64,000 nucleotides of DNA from Holdemania massiliensis (GCF_022440805.1 NZ_JAKNTK010000001.1:4092001-4156000), one strand, 5' to 3'. Shown: positions 27,101 through 35,674, numbered from the stretch's first letter. Notes: generated by a model not told the origin, from the letters alone. Made by a program: numbers and translations.

Positions 27101-30100
27101 GGGAAAGTGTTCCTTCACTGATGCTCAGTGATTTCAATGTCGCATCGGTCGATTTTGGAGCCTGGCGTGTAACTACAATGGTATACGTCTTCTTCGTTGT
27201 TCCATCTTCAGCTGTAACCCCAACTTCGATCGTATTCGTTCCAACGGTTAAGTTATGAACTCCGCTTCCCGTAACAGTGGCTCTTGTGTCTGTTGGCTCT
27301 GCACTGATTGTTAACTGAGAGACACTGTTCTCTACCGTTGCAGTATAGCTCATCGTATCTTTACTGAATTCTGGGGAAAGTGTTCCTTCATTGATGCTCA
27401 GTGATTTCAATGTCGCATCGGTCGATTTCGCAGCCTGTCGTGTAACTACAATGGTATACGTCTTCTTCGTTGTTCCATCTTCAGCTGTAACCCCAATTTC
27501 GATCGTATTCGTTCCAACGATTAAGTTCTGAACTCCCGTTCCCGTAACAGTGGCTTTTGTGTCTGTTGACTCTGCACTGACTGTTAGCTGTGAAACACTA
27601 TTATCCACGGTTGCGGTATAGCTCATCGTATCTTTACTGAATACTGGGGAAAGTGTTCCTTCGCTGATGCCTAGCGATTTCAAGCTTGCATCCGTCGATT
27701 TTTGCGGCGCAGCTTTACGATTGATCGTAATGCGATAATACTTATTTGTAAATCCGTCTTTCGCAACCACTTTAACGACAACTTCATTCTTTCCAACTTT
27801 CAGATCCTGATTACCTGTGATCGTTACGGTTGCTCCCTCAGCCTGTGCTGTGGCAGTAACCTTCAGATCAGTTACATTGTTTTCAACATCAGCTGAATAC
27901 TGGACTATTGAAGAATCAAAGCTGCCTAAATCAACGCCTTCGATTGAAAGTGTTTTAAGTTCCGCATTTCTTAATAATGAATCATCCTCATAGTTAACGA
28001 TCACAGTATATTTATTGACTGTTGTACCATCCTCAGATGTCAAAACATAAGCATCCTTTTCCAACATCAACACCTGATTCCAAACATTAATTAAAGTCCC
28101 TCTTGTCAACTTAAATGCAGGTATTAATTTGTCTGCATACTGCGATCCATCTTGAGCCTTAGGAAGATTCAAAGTTACTGTTTTATTGACAGAATCCACG
28201 ATTCCAACAATACCGCCGTTTACTAAATTCGCATTAGTACTATCGTAGGGTATCTCAAACGTTTCAAAATCAGCATCTGAATTTTTATTATTCGTGACCT
28301 TCACAGTAATCGTTGCAATCACTTCTTCAGAAGTGGTCTCATCCACGACCTTTATTTTTTTAGTATAGGTTCCTAGATTCTCAGCTTTTCCTCTAAGCTC
28401 AAGAATATCCCCCGCAAATCCTAAAGCTAAAGTTCCGTCTACCACTACATACGCTGGTGAATAGTTATATTTTCCACTTCCGCCTGTGACTTCTCCAACC
28501 TGGATTGGTTGAATCATTTGAGCTTGGCCATTATTAAGATCACTATCACCATAATCAACACCTGCCGCTACTTCAATCGTTTGATCCTTGAAATTAAGCG
28601 GTTCAATCACATAAACCAGTCCTATCTTTACACCTACATCTCCTGAAGTTGCATATAAAGTCATTCCATTGATTTCAGGACTTAATTCATTGGTATCAAT
28701 AACGACAAGTTCTCCATCGTTTTCAATCGCAAATCCGATTCCATACTTCTCAAATTGATTCGATCCAAAAATCTCAGTTTGATTATTATTGGTATAGGTA
28801 ATTCTTAGCTGCATTCCCGTTGGATCGAAAGCTTCACCTGGACGATAAACCATTTTTTCAGGTTCATTAATGATTTCTATTCGATCTACAATTTTTTCAG
28901 ATACATTAATCGTCTGTGTTAACGTTGAATCAAAATAGTGGATTTTAATCTCTTTGACAGAAGTATCTAACGGCCCTTCCGGCTCCCAAGTAAATCCAGA
29001 GATAATATAAAGATTTACGTTATCTGATGTTTTTGCATAGAGTTTAATCCCTTCCGGATTAAAGTGATCTCCTTCCTGGTAGTTCAGCTTGGTCGGTTTA
29101 TTAGAAATTTCTATTTCACTTATTGTTGGTTTTCGCACCTGAATCGTATGTGTCTTTCGCTGACCACGATAGTTCACGGTAAAAGTCAATGGTCCTTCTT
29201 TCTCTGGATTAAAACCTTCCAGCATATTCTTTGTAATAGAGACTGTCCCTGAATTGACCTGTAGCTGAGCAGAAAATTTTAACCGTGAGTTATAATCTTC
29301 CCCTACATAGCATTCAGCTAAACCAAGTATCTCTCCCAGGATCAGCTCAGCTTTGCCTAATTCTGGATACGCATTTCCCATCGTCCAGACTGTTCCAAAA
29401 TCCCAACTGACAAATGTAGCCTCGGTTTTCATTTCTTCCGCCGATTTGTTCTGAGCCTTTCTGTTATCCTCTCCTGTATGAACCGCAACCGCAGGATAAT
29501 CAGCCTGACTTAATGCATAGACAGAACTCTGATTTGTCGAATTAGCATAACCCTCAAAGGTACCAACCTTCAAAATATTAGAAGAATCTGTGATATTCAG
29601 AGGGGTCACACTATGACAATTCTGAACGCGAAAACCAAATTGTGTGAATGATGTACTGCTTCCAGATTGTCCTAAGAATCCACCTGCATAAGCTGAGGTT
29701 ATTGCGGATGTAGATCGGCTCACAGTTAAACTTCCCGCCGAATAACTATCTTCAATAATACCCGTATTATATCCGACAAAGTTGCCTATAGCTGAAAGGG
29801 ATGCTGACAGCTGACCCGTTAATGCCACCGTAGAATAACTTCTTGAGATTATGCCTGGCATCTCATTATATCCAGACATTCCACCAATGGCTTGTGTTAA
29901 AAAGCTCATCGAACTTTCCAACATATTGACGCGCATTGTACCGCCAATAGAACAATCTGTAATTATTCCTTGGTTGGCGCAAACCAATCCTCCTACATAA
30001 TTACTGCTGTCAACATTGATATCCACAGTCACATTCAAATTCTCAATAGTACCCGTATTCTGACTGATCAGCGGCTGATTTAACGAAAAAATTGTATGAT

Positions 30101-31568
30101 TTGCGCCATCCAAAACACCAGAAAAATCTGCGACACTCATCCAGTTTTTCCCGCTATAATCCAAATCCTGCTCCAAACGGAAAAAGGCAGAAGGTGCGAC
30201 AGACAAATAACGTAAATCTGCCGGCGTCTTAATTAAATAAGGGTCTGTTTCAGTACCTTGTCCGCTAAGACTTATTGATGAATCCAAAGTTACTGGGGTA
30301 TATGTGATATGTTCCCCATGGTCTGAAGGTACAGTAAATTTTCCATCAATGGTTTTGACAACAAGGGAGGCTGTTGGTTCCAACATGATTTCTGTATTGG
30401 TATTTAAATAAGCAACCGGGTAATTGGACACCTGTTTTTTTACAATCGGATCACCATAGAATCCATCTAATCCCGATTCACTTTGTTTAAATGCAGCGAT
30501 ATAAAAATTTTTCAATGCATCCGAAAAAGTTGGCAGTTTTGTTTTTAATCCAGCATTCGCTAATACGGCTTCGATAAATTGAGCCGTATCCCCATTAAAT
30601 TTTACATTATAAACTGATTTAATGAATTCAATTGGCTGATAGTCTTCTGCTTTTTGACTGATTAGATAACGAACAAACAAATACGGCATGGAATAATCTT
30701 GAACCGTTGTATTTCGATAAGTGGAGTACGTTAAAGCACTGCCTTTGCGGATCGTATTATTCCCCGAAATTTTCTCCAGCCAACCTGTTGGGTCATTACC
30801 ACCCCAGGTATAATCCATAATCGCTACAGATAAGCCTTCATTAAACCACCTCAGCGTGGAATCAGAATTTCCGCTCAGAACTTTCCAAAAGAAAACAGCA
30901 TGTTGACCTTCATGCGTCAACAGACCACTTGTTCCATTGAAATAACCCTTTTTATATGTTTCAGGCGCGTTGATATGAATTGCTGTAATATCCGGATCCT
31001 GAGAAAAATATCCAGAAGAGCCATTGCTTGTGACTTCCAACATGATGGATAGTTTTCCTGATCCGTCCTGATAAGGAAAGTCATGATTACTGATTTCGTT
31101 AAGAATCTCATAAGGACGACCTTCATAGACTTGAATCATCTCTTCAGCAGCTAAAATCGCATTGTCACCATATTTTGCTTTTAAATCTTTATCCATCCAA
31201 ATCACGCTGTGTTCACTGACCGCAAGTACCTCATACTGTCCACGCACTTCGCCAATCTGATAAGTTTTCACTCTCGCAGAACGGTTGGCATAATTGATTC
31301 GAGATTCAGGAATTTCCTTTTCGATGAAATTATCATTGGTTTCGTAAACTGAACGATTACTTTCATTCGCTGCCGCGCCCCCTGCGTCAACAACTAAGGC
31401 TCCGGTTGATTCAGCATCACCGAATATTTTTGAATTGGTGTTGGTAATGACAATATAATCACCTTCTAAGATTTGCGGTGTATTCGCCTTTATTGTCATG
31501 GGTGCAGAGGGCAAAGCAAACAAGACTGCACTGATCAAGGCAGTCCATCGTCGAACAGAATTACGCAT
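24114..31568 (-). CDS. Giant secreted metalloprotease-like surface protein with cadherin-like repeats
   Basis: 2,484 residues. Start ATG 31568 is chosen since the GAGGAG that serves it lies inside the alternative ATG at 31586. A signal peptide (RRWTALISAVLFALPSAPM) is followed by a gluzincin-type domain: HEGQH and, 20 residues on, NEGLS, the HExxH...NE pattern of M30 (hyicolysin)-like zinc proteases. Then come GLUG-like repeats (YVGGLVCANQGIITDCS), several Ig-like domains, and 11 cadherin-like beta-sandwich repeats (about residues 1196-2180). After a helical region come a Pro/Thr-rich linker and a C-terminal membrane helix with a KKLK tail. An internal LPQTT lies too far from the helix for a standard sortase signal. 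It probably acts on host or mucus glycoproteins, which is inference. Confidence 0.85.
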   Translation of the reverse strand: MRNSVRRWTALISAVLFALPSAPMTIKANTPQILEGDYIVITNTNSKIFGDAESTGALVVDAGGAAANESNRSVYETNDNFIEKEIPESRINYANRSARVKTYQIGEVRGQYEVLAVSEHSVIWMDKDLKAKYGDNAILAAEEMIQVYEGRPYEILNEISNHDFPYQDGSGKLSIMLEVTSNGSSGYFSQDPDITAIHINAPETYKKGYFNGTSGLLTHEGQHAVFFWKVLSGNSDSTLRWFNEGLSVAIMDYTWGGNDPTGWLEKISGNNTIRKGSALTYSTYRNTTVQDYSMPYLFVRYLISQKAEDYQPIEFIKSVYNVKFNGDTAQFIEAVLANAGLKTKLPTFSDALKNFYIAAFKQSESGLDGFYGDPIVKKQVSNYPVAYLNTNTEIMLEPTASLVVKTIDGKFTVPSDHGEHITYTPVTLDSSISLSGQGTETDPYLIKTPADLRYLSVAPSAFFRLEQDLDYSGKNWMSVADFSGVLDGANHTIFSLNQPLISQNTGTIENLNVTVDINVDSSNYVGGLVCANQGIITDCSIGGTMRVNMLESSMSFLTQAIGGMSGYNEMPGIISRSYSTVALTGQLSASLSAIGNFVGYNTGIIEDSYSAGSLTVSRSTSAITSAYAGGFLGQSGSSTSFTQFGFRVQNCHSVTPLNITDSSNILKVGTFEGYANSTNQSSVYALSQADYPAVAVHTGEDNRKAQNKSAEEMKTEATFVSWDFGTVWTMGNAYPELGKAELILGEILGLAECYVGEDYNSRLKFSAQLQVNSGTVSITKNMLEGFNPEKEGPLTFTVNYRGQRKTHTIQVRKPTISEIEISNKPTKLNYQEGDHFNPEGIKLYAKTSDNVNLYIISGFTWEPEGPLDTSVKEIKIHYFDSTLTQTINVSEKIVDRIEIINEPEKMVYRPGEAFDPTGMQLRITYTNNNQTEIFGSNQFEKYGIGFAIENDGELVVIDTNELSPEINGMTLYATSGDVGVKIGLVYVIEPLNFKDQTIEVAAGVDYGDSDLNNGQAQMIQPIQVGEVTGGSGKYNYSPAYVVVDGTLALGFAGDILELRGKAENLGTYTKKIKVVDETTSEEVIATITVKVTNNKNSDADFETFEIPYDSTNANLVNGGIVGIVDSVNKTVTLNLPKAQDGSQYADKLIPAFKLTRGTLINVWNQVLMLEKDAYVLTSEDGTTVNKYTVIVNYEDDSLLRNAELKTLSIEGVDLGSFDSSIVQYSADVENNVTDLKVTATAQAEGATVTITGNQDLKVGKNEVVVKVVAKDGFTNKYYRITINRKAAPQKSTDASLKSLGISEGTLSPVFSKDTMSYTATVDNSVSQLTVSAESTDTKATVTGTGVQNLIVGTNTIEIGVTAEDGTTKKTYTIVVTRQAAKSTDATLKSLSINEGTLSPEFSKDTMSYTATVENSVSQLTISAEPTDTRATVTGSGVHNLTVGTNTIEVGVTAEDGTTKKTYTIVVTRQAPKSTDATLKSLSISEGTLSPEFSKDTMSYTATVDNRVSQLTVSAESTDTKATVTGSRVHNLTVGTNTIEVGVTAEDGTTKKTYTIVVTRQEAKSSDATLKSLNISEGTLFPEFSKDTMSYTATVDNSVSQLTVSAESTDTKATVTGSGVKNLADGTNTIEIGVTAEDGTTKKTYTIVVTRQAPKSTDATLKSLNISEGTLSPEFSQDTMSYTATVDNSVSQLTVSAESTDTKATVTGSGVKNLIVGTNTIEVGVTAEDGTTKKTYTIVITRQEAKSTDATLKSLSLNEGTLSPVFSKDTMSYTATVDNSVSQLTVSAEPTDTKATVTGTGIQNLTVGTNTIEIGVTAEDGTTKKTYTIVITRQEAKSSDATLKSLILSNGTLTPIFSPDTENYSVIVANSVKEITVNVATNHAKATAEVIGSTSLAEGENKISIQVTAEDGTVKTYTITITREALKSSDASLEELTLSAGSLDPQFNPEIFAYSVVVENEITSLQVHAVAKHANATVMATGFSDLQVGENQITVTVTAEDGTKKETIITVIRKEPIRSSNANLKAIQGIVLNETFDPEVLEYTAKAVNPSMIQILGITQDDQASVNAQASSLDDEGVLWTIHVTAADGSVKEYFVTITKEELELSHDALLLSLEGLNVDPEFNSYVYSYNAEVEADITSLTLNVTVSDHASVQISGHENLHEGQNKIVITVVAEDNSTSMTYTINVTRKSAAKPNADTQLLLEKLISTDKVNEGSMHDFVQLHQALNALPEDQKVFFTQEYQEKLNALKSVAEKVNHQPTGASVENIPWHIALEVEELSKEVAKGYVQSVLGKQEVLFGLQIQFVDRVNNDTLWNSGSSITIAVEKVIDLETFTEIKVYHIANGVPTERQITMEGGITKITSPDFSPFVVTGTRREQQKPHEEESKTENEVIPTPTASIPAKAKPKPTSEPSRLPQTTPETTPETNMKSEPTSLPTETPKASSVPEATIQPQKSTNQSSSWILWVTVLGIAVIGGGFFIFKKLK
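26064..27701 (-). repeat. Six tandem 273-bp repeats within the surface-protein gene
   Basis: Exactly 6 x 273 bp, each encoding a 91-residue cadherin-like beta-sandwich starting K-S-(T/S)-D-A and ending TYTIV(V/I)TRQ. Copies differ at scattered codons. Older, more diverged copies flank the block on both sides. The array is coding and prone to copy-number change by recombination. Confidence 0.95.
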
Positions 31569-31598
31569 AATAAATATACTCCTCATTCCTTAAACATG

Positions 31599-31650
31599 AA
31601 CGCTGACAAAATACCGAACTTTCTCCCTATTATTTTGTTAGCGTTTACAT
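31599..31650 (-). promoter_or_regulatory. cre site within a 15-bp inverted repeat upstream of the surface protein
   Basis: On the minus strand ATGTAAACGCTAACA (31636-31650) fits WTGNAANCGNWNNCW at every position. It overlaps the arm of an inverted repeat: AACGCTGACAAAATA (31599-31613) and TATTTTGTTAGCGTT (31631-31645), one mismatch, 17-base spacer. It lies 30-80 bases before the start codon. Confidence 0.6.
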
Positions 31651-31784
31651 CTTTAATGGTACTCGAAGATCTTGTTGAAAACAACGGTTATATAAGTAAA
31701 GTTCATAAAACTTTTATATTTGTTCTTGAATTTCTAAAGAAATCCATTATATTTTTCCAAAGTCTTTCCATTTTTAATTGAAAT

Positions 31785-31832
31785 GAAAAAAAACTCATGT
31801 TCAGAGCTTGTTCTAAGCCCTTAAACATGAGT
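31785..31832 (-). terminator. Terminator of the flavoprotein gene
   Basis: AACTCATGTT (31792-31801) pairs with AACATGAGTT (31823-31832); the minus strand continues in T. Confidence 0.8.
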
Positions 31833-31856
31833 TCTATTGAGTTTGAAATTGATTAC

Positions 31857-33422
31857 TTATTCAGCGTAAGCTGCTGCCTGCTGACCTGCAATTCGGCCAA
31901 AGACGATGATATCCGCAACCGCATTGCCGCCTAAACGGTTAGCGCCGTGAACACCGCCGGTAACTTCGCCTGCTGCATACAGACCCGCGATAGCATTGCC
32001 TGAAGCATCCAGAACTTCTGTGTTCGGGTTGATCTTCAGACCGCCCATGGTGTGATGAACACCCGGAGCCACTTTGATTGCATAGTAAGGACCTTCATCC
32101 AGCTTGTTCGCAAAGCTGGTACGGCCGAATTCTTCATCTTTGCCCGCTTCTACACAAGCATTCCACTTATCCATCGTTTCAACTAAAGCTGTACCATCAA
32201 CACCCATGGCAGCAGCCAGAGCTTCAACATCCGCACCTTCAACCGTCAGACCCTGCTTGATGTAACCCGCAATAACGCTGGAAGCTTCAACCATCTTGTT
32301 ATCGACGATCAGCCATGCAAATCCGCCCGGCTGAGCAACTTCAGCAGCGGATACAGCATCCCGCGTACCGACTTCATCAAAGAAACGCTTGCCTTCGCTG
32401 TTGACCAGAATCGCACCATCGCCGCGCAGCCCTTCAGTGATCAGAGCGCTGGTTTCCTGAGAAACTGTCGGATGGATCTGAATCTGTTCCATATCTACAG
32501 TATCCGCACCGATCGCCTGAGCCATAACGATGCCGTCGCCTGTCATACCCGGAGCATTGGTGCAGACAAAGCCTTCATAATCCGGCTTGTACTGTAAAAC
32601 CATTTCGGTATTGGCTGCGAAACCGCCGGTTGCCAAAACAACCGCTTTGCCGGTATAGGTTGTTTCTCCCGCTTTAACGCCGGTAACCTTTCCGTCGGTT
32701 ACGACTAATTCTGTCGCCGCCGTTTCCATGACAAACTGAATGCCTTTGCCTTCTGCGGCTTTGGTCAGCTTTGGTACTAAATAAGAACCAACAGCTACCG
32801 TCTTGCCTTCATCATTGACCGGCTTATGAATCCGCTTTACACTGGCACCGCCGAAGCTGCCAACCTGGGACAGATCCGCATCCACGGTCTTCAACCATTC
32901 AATGCCGTTCTTCGCTTCATTCGCCAGAACTTCTACCAATGCATGATCGTTCAGGTTCTTGCCGCCGACCAGCGTATCCAACATAAACAGTTCTTCTGTA
33001 TCGAAGTAACCTGTCGGATTGGCCTGGTATTCTTCCCACTGCGTTTCCACAGTGGCAACCAGATCCGCTAAATCCGGATAGCTTTCCTTAGCGCTGGCCA
33101 GCATTTTTTCAACACCAGCACCTTCCGTGAATTCATTCTCATCTTGTTCTGGTGTATTTGCAGCATTCATCCCGCCAGTAGAACGCGTTGTGTTGCCGCC
33201 TGTCATCGCTGCTTTTTCAATAACGATAACCGACTTGCCTGCGTTTGCCGCTTCGATCGCTGCTGTCATGCCCGCTCCGCCGGCGCCTACGACGATAACG
33301 TCAGCTTCTGTTGCTGCCGCTTCCGGAGTCGGTGTTGTCTCGTTGCCCTCGGTCTTCGGCGCGCTGGAACAGCCCGTCAGAAGCATCAAGCTGGCAAGAG
33401 TAAGAGCAATTAATTTCTTCAT
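31857..33422 (-). CDS. Secreted flavin-dependent fumarate reductase/urocanate reductase-like lipoprotein
   Basis: 521 residues. The N-terminus is a lipoprotein signal (LASLMLLTGCSS, Cys19). The FAD site follows: VIVVGAGGAGMTAAIEAA and the ...TGGNTTRSTGG motif. Residues of the reductase active site are visible in GKRFFDEVGTRD, HHTMGG and GANRLGGNA, which contain the conserved Arg and His of the FrdA/FccA family. There is no FMN-binding (flavinylated) domain, so electrons must come from a separate carrier. It probably reduces an unsaturated acid such as fumarate or urocanate at the outer membrane face. Monocistronic; AAGGAGAG precedes ATG 33422. Confidence 0.85.
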   Translation of the reverse strand: MKKLIALTLASLMLLTGCSSAPKTEGNETTPTPEAAATEADVIVVGAGGAGMTAAIEAANAGKSVIVIEKAAMTGGNTTRSTGGMNAANTPEQDENEFTEGAGVEKMLASAKESYPDLADLVATVETQWEEYQANPTGYFDTEELFMLDTLVGGKNLNDHALVEVLANEAKNGIEWLKTVDADLSQVGSFGGASVKRIHKPVNDEGKTVAVGSYLVPKLTKAAEGKGIQFVMETAATELVVTDGKVTGVKAGETTYTGKAVVLATGGFAANTEMVLQYKPDYEGFVCTNAPGMTGDGIVMAQAIGADTVDMEQIQIHPTVSQETSALITEGLRGDGAILVNSEGKRFFDEVGTRDAVSAAEVAQPGGFAWLIVDNKMVEASSVIAGYIKQGLTVEGADVEALAAAMGVDGTALVETMDKWNACVEAGKDEEFGRTSFANKLDEGPYYAIKVAPGVHHTMGGLKINPNTEVLDASGNAIAGLYAAGEVTGGVHGANRLGGNAVADIIVFGRIAGQQAAAYAE

Positions 33423-33457
33423 TTCATTCTCTCCTTTGCAAATGCTTTTGCGTTCTT

Positions 33458-33485
33458 AGTATATCAATTTGCACAGGATAATCAA
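33458..33485 (-). promoter_or_regulatory. Promoter of the flavoprotein gene
   Basis: TTGATT (33480-33485, minus), 16-base spacer, TATACT (33458-33463). Confidence 0.6.
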
Positions 33486-33604
33486 GAAAATTTTCACAAA
33501 TCTTACACAATTTACTAAATCCTTTTAACATTGCGCTTTTTTTCATAACGAAAAGAAATTAATCATAGATAATTTGGTTATTAATCTTCAATTTATGAAA
33601 GCGG

Positions 33605-34012
33605 TTAAAATAGCAATTTAGCCCAGGCTTCGCAATGGATATCTGAAACTGGGACCCACCCCAGCTTTTTATAAAAGCTACGGATTTTTTCTACATCATC
33701 GCTAAGCAATATTTTCTGGCGGACCTGAGGATAGCGGTCACACAGCGTTTTAAGCAGCAAGGTTCCCCAGCCTTGATTTTGATAGTCCGGATCCACAATT
33801 AGATCCTGCACATAGAGAATTGTCTCTCCATCTCCCACAGCTCTTACAAAACCCAGCAGCTGATCCTCATGACTCAGCTCCAAAACGCAGAGCGAACGAT
33901 CAAAAGCCGAGCGAATCCGCTGGGGCTGGCGCGTGTATTCAGTCCAGCCGACAGCTTCATATAAGCGTAAAATTTGTTCTTCACGACCGGGCTGCATTGT
34001 TTGAATAATCAT
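33605..34012 (-). CDS. GNAT family N-acetyltransferase
   Basis: 135 residues. The acetyl-CoA pyrophosphate-binding motif is DPDYQNQGWGTLLLK (Q/RxxGxG/A type), preceded by the beta strand ILYVQDLIVD. The end motif FYKKLGWVPV is typical. The acceptor substrate is unknown. AAGGAGG precedes ATG 34012. It is a single gene. Confidence 0.85.
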   Translation of the reverse strand: MIIQTMQPGREEQILRLYEAVGWTEYTRQPQRIRSAFDRSLCVLELSHEDQLLGFVRAVGDGETILYVQDLIVDPDYQNQGWGTLLLKTLCDRYPQVRQKILLSDDVEKIRSFYKKLGWVPVSDIHCEAWAKLLF

Positions 34013-34211
34013 CGCTGATCCTCCTTGATGACGCTCTGTTCCATTTTATGAAATCGATGTAAGTTTCAGAATATTTTTGATTTATTGCCTGCTTTTCTAT
34101 TCTTGATCTTAATTCCAACAAAATCACAACGCTGATTGATCTTCATGCCCTGTTTCATCTGATTTCCTTCATTACCATGAACTCGAATCCGCTATGAAAC
34201 AAAGACAATGC

Positions 34212-34481
34212 CTAAGCTTCATTGGCGTCTTTTAACCGGATGCTTTCCAAAGCCGATTTCAGCTCCGGATAATCAGAAAAAGACAAAGACCAGTCCAGCC
34301 AGCGGAAAACTTCCTGCCACGTTCCCAAATGATACAATCCCAGCGGACATTCGGTCAGAATTTCCAACAGGCGTTCTCGATAAACCGGCTTTCGCAGATC
34401 CGTCAGCGTTTCCGCCTGCACTTCATTTTTAAGAAAGATTAAGATCTGTTCAATCGCACTGTTGATCCCAAACACACACAT
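34212..34481 (-). CDS. Small helical hypothetical protein
   Basis: 89 residues from ATG 34481, with AGGTGG just ahead (the in-frame GTG at 34490 lacks its own site). It is a soluble, helical protein (AIEQILIFLKNE, LLEILTECPLGLY) of unknown family. Its upstream region carries two AAAGT-N2-ACTTT palindromes 84 bp apart, an arrangement shared with the gene at 48881-49066. This suggests that both are regulated by one factor. Confidence 0.6.
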   Translation of the reverse strand: MCVFGINSAIEQILIFLKNEVQAETLTDLRKPVYRERLLEILTECPLGLYHLGTWQEVFRWLDWSLSFSDYPELKSALESIRLKDANEA

Positions 34482-34513
34482 GTTTCCCACCTGTCTTTCT
34501 TTGCTTGTATCAT

Positions 34514-34609
34514 AAAGTAGACTTTACCTGACGATTGAAATATAATAAGAATTACTGGAAAAAGCCTGGTTTTTGGGCATATTTTGGCCTGGTGCAAAAA
34601 GTCTACTTT
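34514..34609 (-). promoter_or_regulatory. Paired AAAGT-N2-ACTTT palindromes (site A)
   Basis: AAAGTAGACTTT (34514-34525) and its exact reverse complement AAAGTCTACTTT (34598-34609), centres 84 bp apart. The near one lies about 33 bases before the start of the 89-residue protein. Confidence 0.6.
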
Positions 34610-34654
34610 TTCAACCAAATCCTGGAAATCGCAACTGATCTTTCCGCTATGATC

Positions 34655-34687
34655 AAAAGAAAAGATCCGCCAGAATCCGGATCTTTC
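34655..34687 (-). terminator. Terminator of the AT-hook protein gene
   Basis: AAAGATCCG (34662-34670) and CGGATCTTT (34679-34687) form a stem; TTTTCTTTTG follows on the minus strand. Confidence 0.7.
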
Positions 34688-34728
34688 TACAACAGTTCAT
34701 TATGAAGTTTTTCAGCCTTGGATAATGA

Positions 34729-35427
34729 TTATTTAACTTCCTGAATATTTCCGCTTTTATCCGCTAAGATAACACTGACATTCAGTTTATTCTTCAGAAC
34801 TTTCGGTATCTCGCTCCACTGTTTGCGATAGACCGACGAATCATTGAAAGCTACGCTGTAACGAACGGAGCTGGCTGTATCCTCACTGATTTCTTTAAGA
34901 ATGGAATTGATCTTTACCGGCAACGGCTGACGTCGTCCGCGATGGGTTCCCTGAACTTCGATGATCCAGGTAATGCCATCTTTTTCAGCTTGGATCTTAT
35001 TGGGGAATTCTGTTGTCTGCCAGCCGCGTTCATTCAGCCAGGCTGCCAGAATCCGCCGCAGATCTTCCGTATTCCGGCTGCTTTTCATCATTCGGTCACG
35101 CCGCTTCTGTTCCTCACTCTTAGCCGGACGGCCGCGCTTTTTCGGCGGGAACATCACTTCCCGATCCGTCAGGTTATCGACATAATACCGAACCCGCAGG
35201 TGAGAGCCAAAACCAGTTTGTCCCTTCGGACGCTGCAGGATTTCATCACCTTGATATAACAGCTTGTAGATTGCCTGACAACAGGTCGGCATTGTCGCAT
35301 GTTCCGGCGAAACCTCCTGATGTAGTTCTTTGGAACTAATTTCTATCCATTTCTCCCCTCGATCATGAGCCTCCTGCTTCTTCTGCTGAAGTATTCTTAA
35401 ATAATCGTTGATTCCCGGACCCTTCAT
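34729..35427 (-). CDS. DNA-binding-like protein with AT-hook and nuclease-like C-terminus
   Basis: 232 residues. About 25-90 resemble a small conserved domain known from uncharacterised proteins (ELHQEVSPEHATMPTCCQAIY, then GDEILQRPKGQTG.G...RYYV). Around residue 94 comes a KKRGRPAK AT-hook, then a basic linker, and a C-terminal alpha/beta domain with DGITWIIEVQG, reminiscent of the D...ExK/Q core of restriction-like folds. I know no protein with this exact combination. Likely a DNA-associated factor or nuclease remnant; this is inference. It is monocistronic with its own terminator. Confidence 0.65.
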   Translation of the reverse strand: MKGPGINDYLRILQQKKQEAHDRGEKWIEISSKELHQEVSPEHATMPTCCQAIYKLLYQGDEILQRPKGQTGFGSHLRVRYYVDNLTDREVMFPPKKRGRPAKSEEQKRRDRMMKSSRNTEDLRRILAAWLNERGWQTTEFPNKIQAEKDGITWIIEVQGTHRGRRQPLPVKINSILKEISEDTASSVRYSVAFNDSSVYRKQWSEIPKVLKNKLNVSVILADKSGNIQEVK

Positions 35428-35620
35428 CCTTATTCACTCACTTTCTTTACCTTGACGACGTCATTATAGGGGTTGGGGTTTGTCGAAATCCCGCGTAACG
35501 TGTCGTTGTATGAAAAATAGTTGATTTATCCGAATTTATCCCCGGAAAATCGCTTATTTTTCCTTTGTTTTTCAGGTAATCCTACATCATTCTTTCAGGT
35601 TGTCCGGGATTCTAAAGCTC

Positions 35621-35653
35621 AAAAAACAAAAAAACCGGGTCTTAAAGACCCGG
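35621..35653 (-). terminator. Terminator of the rqcP-yabP-yabQ-divIC operon
   Basis: CCGGGTCTT (35635-35643) pairs with AAGACCCGG (35645-35653), with a T-rich run on the minus strand. Confidence 0.9.
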
Positions 35654-35674
35654 CTTTCATTGCGTATTCCTTGG

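Noticed and set aside
26064..27701. Regular repeats that could suggest a CRISPR array
   Set aside because: Unit length is 273 bp, without short repeats or unique spacers, and the frame stays open: these are coding repeats of a surface protein.
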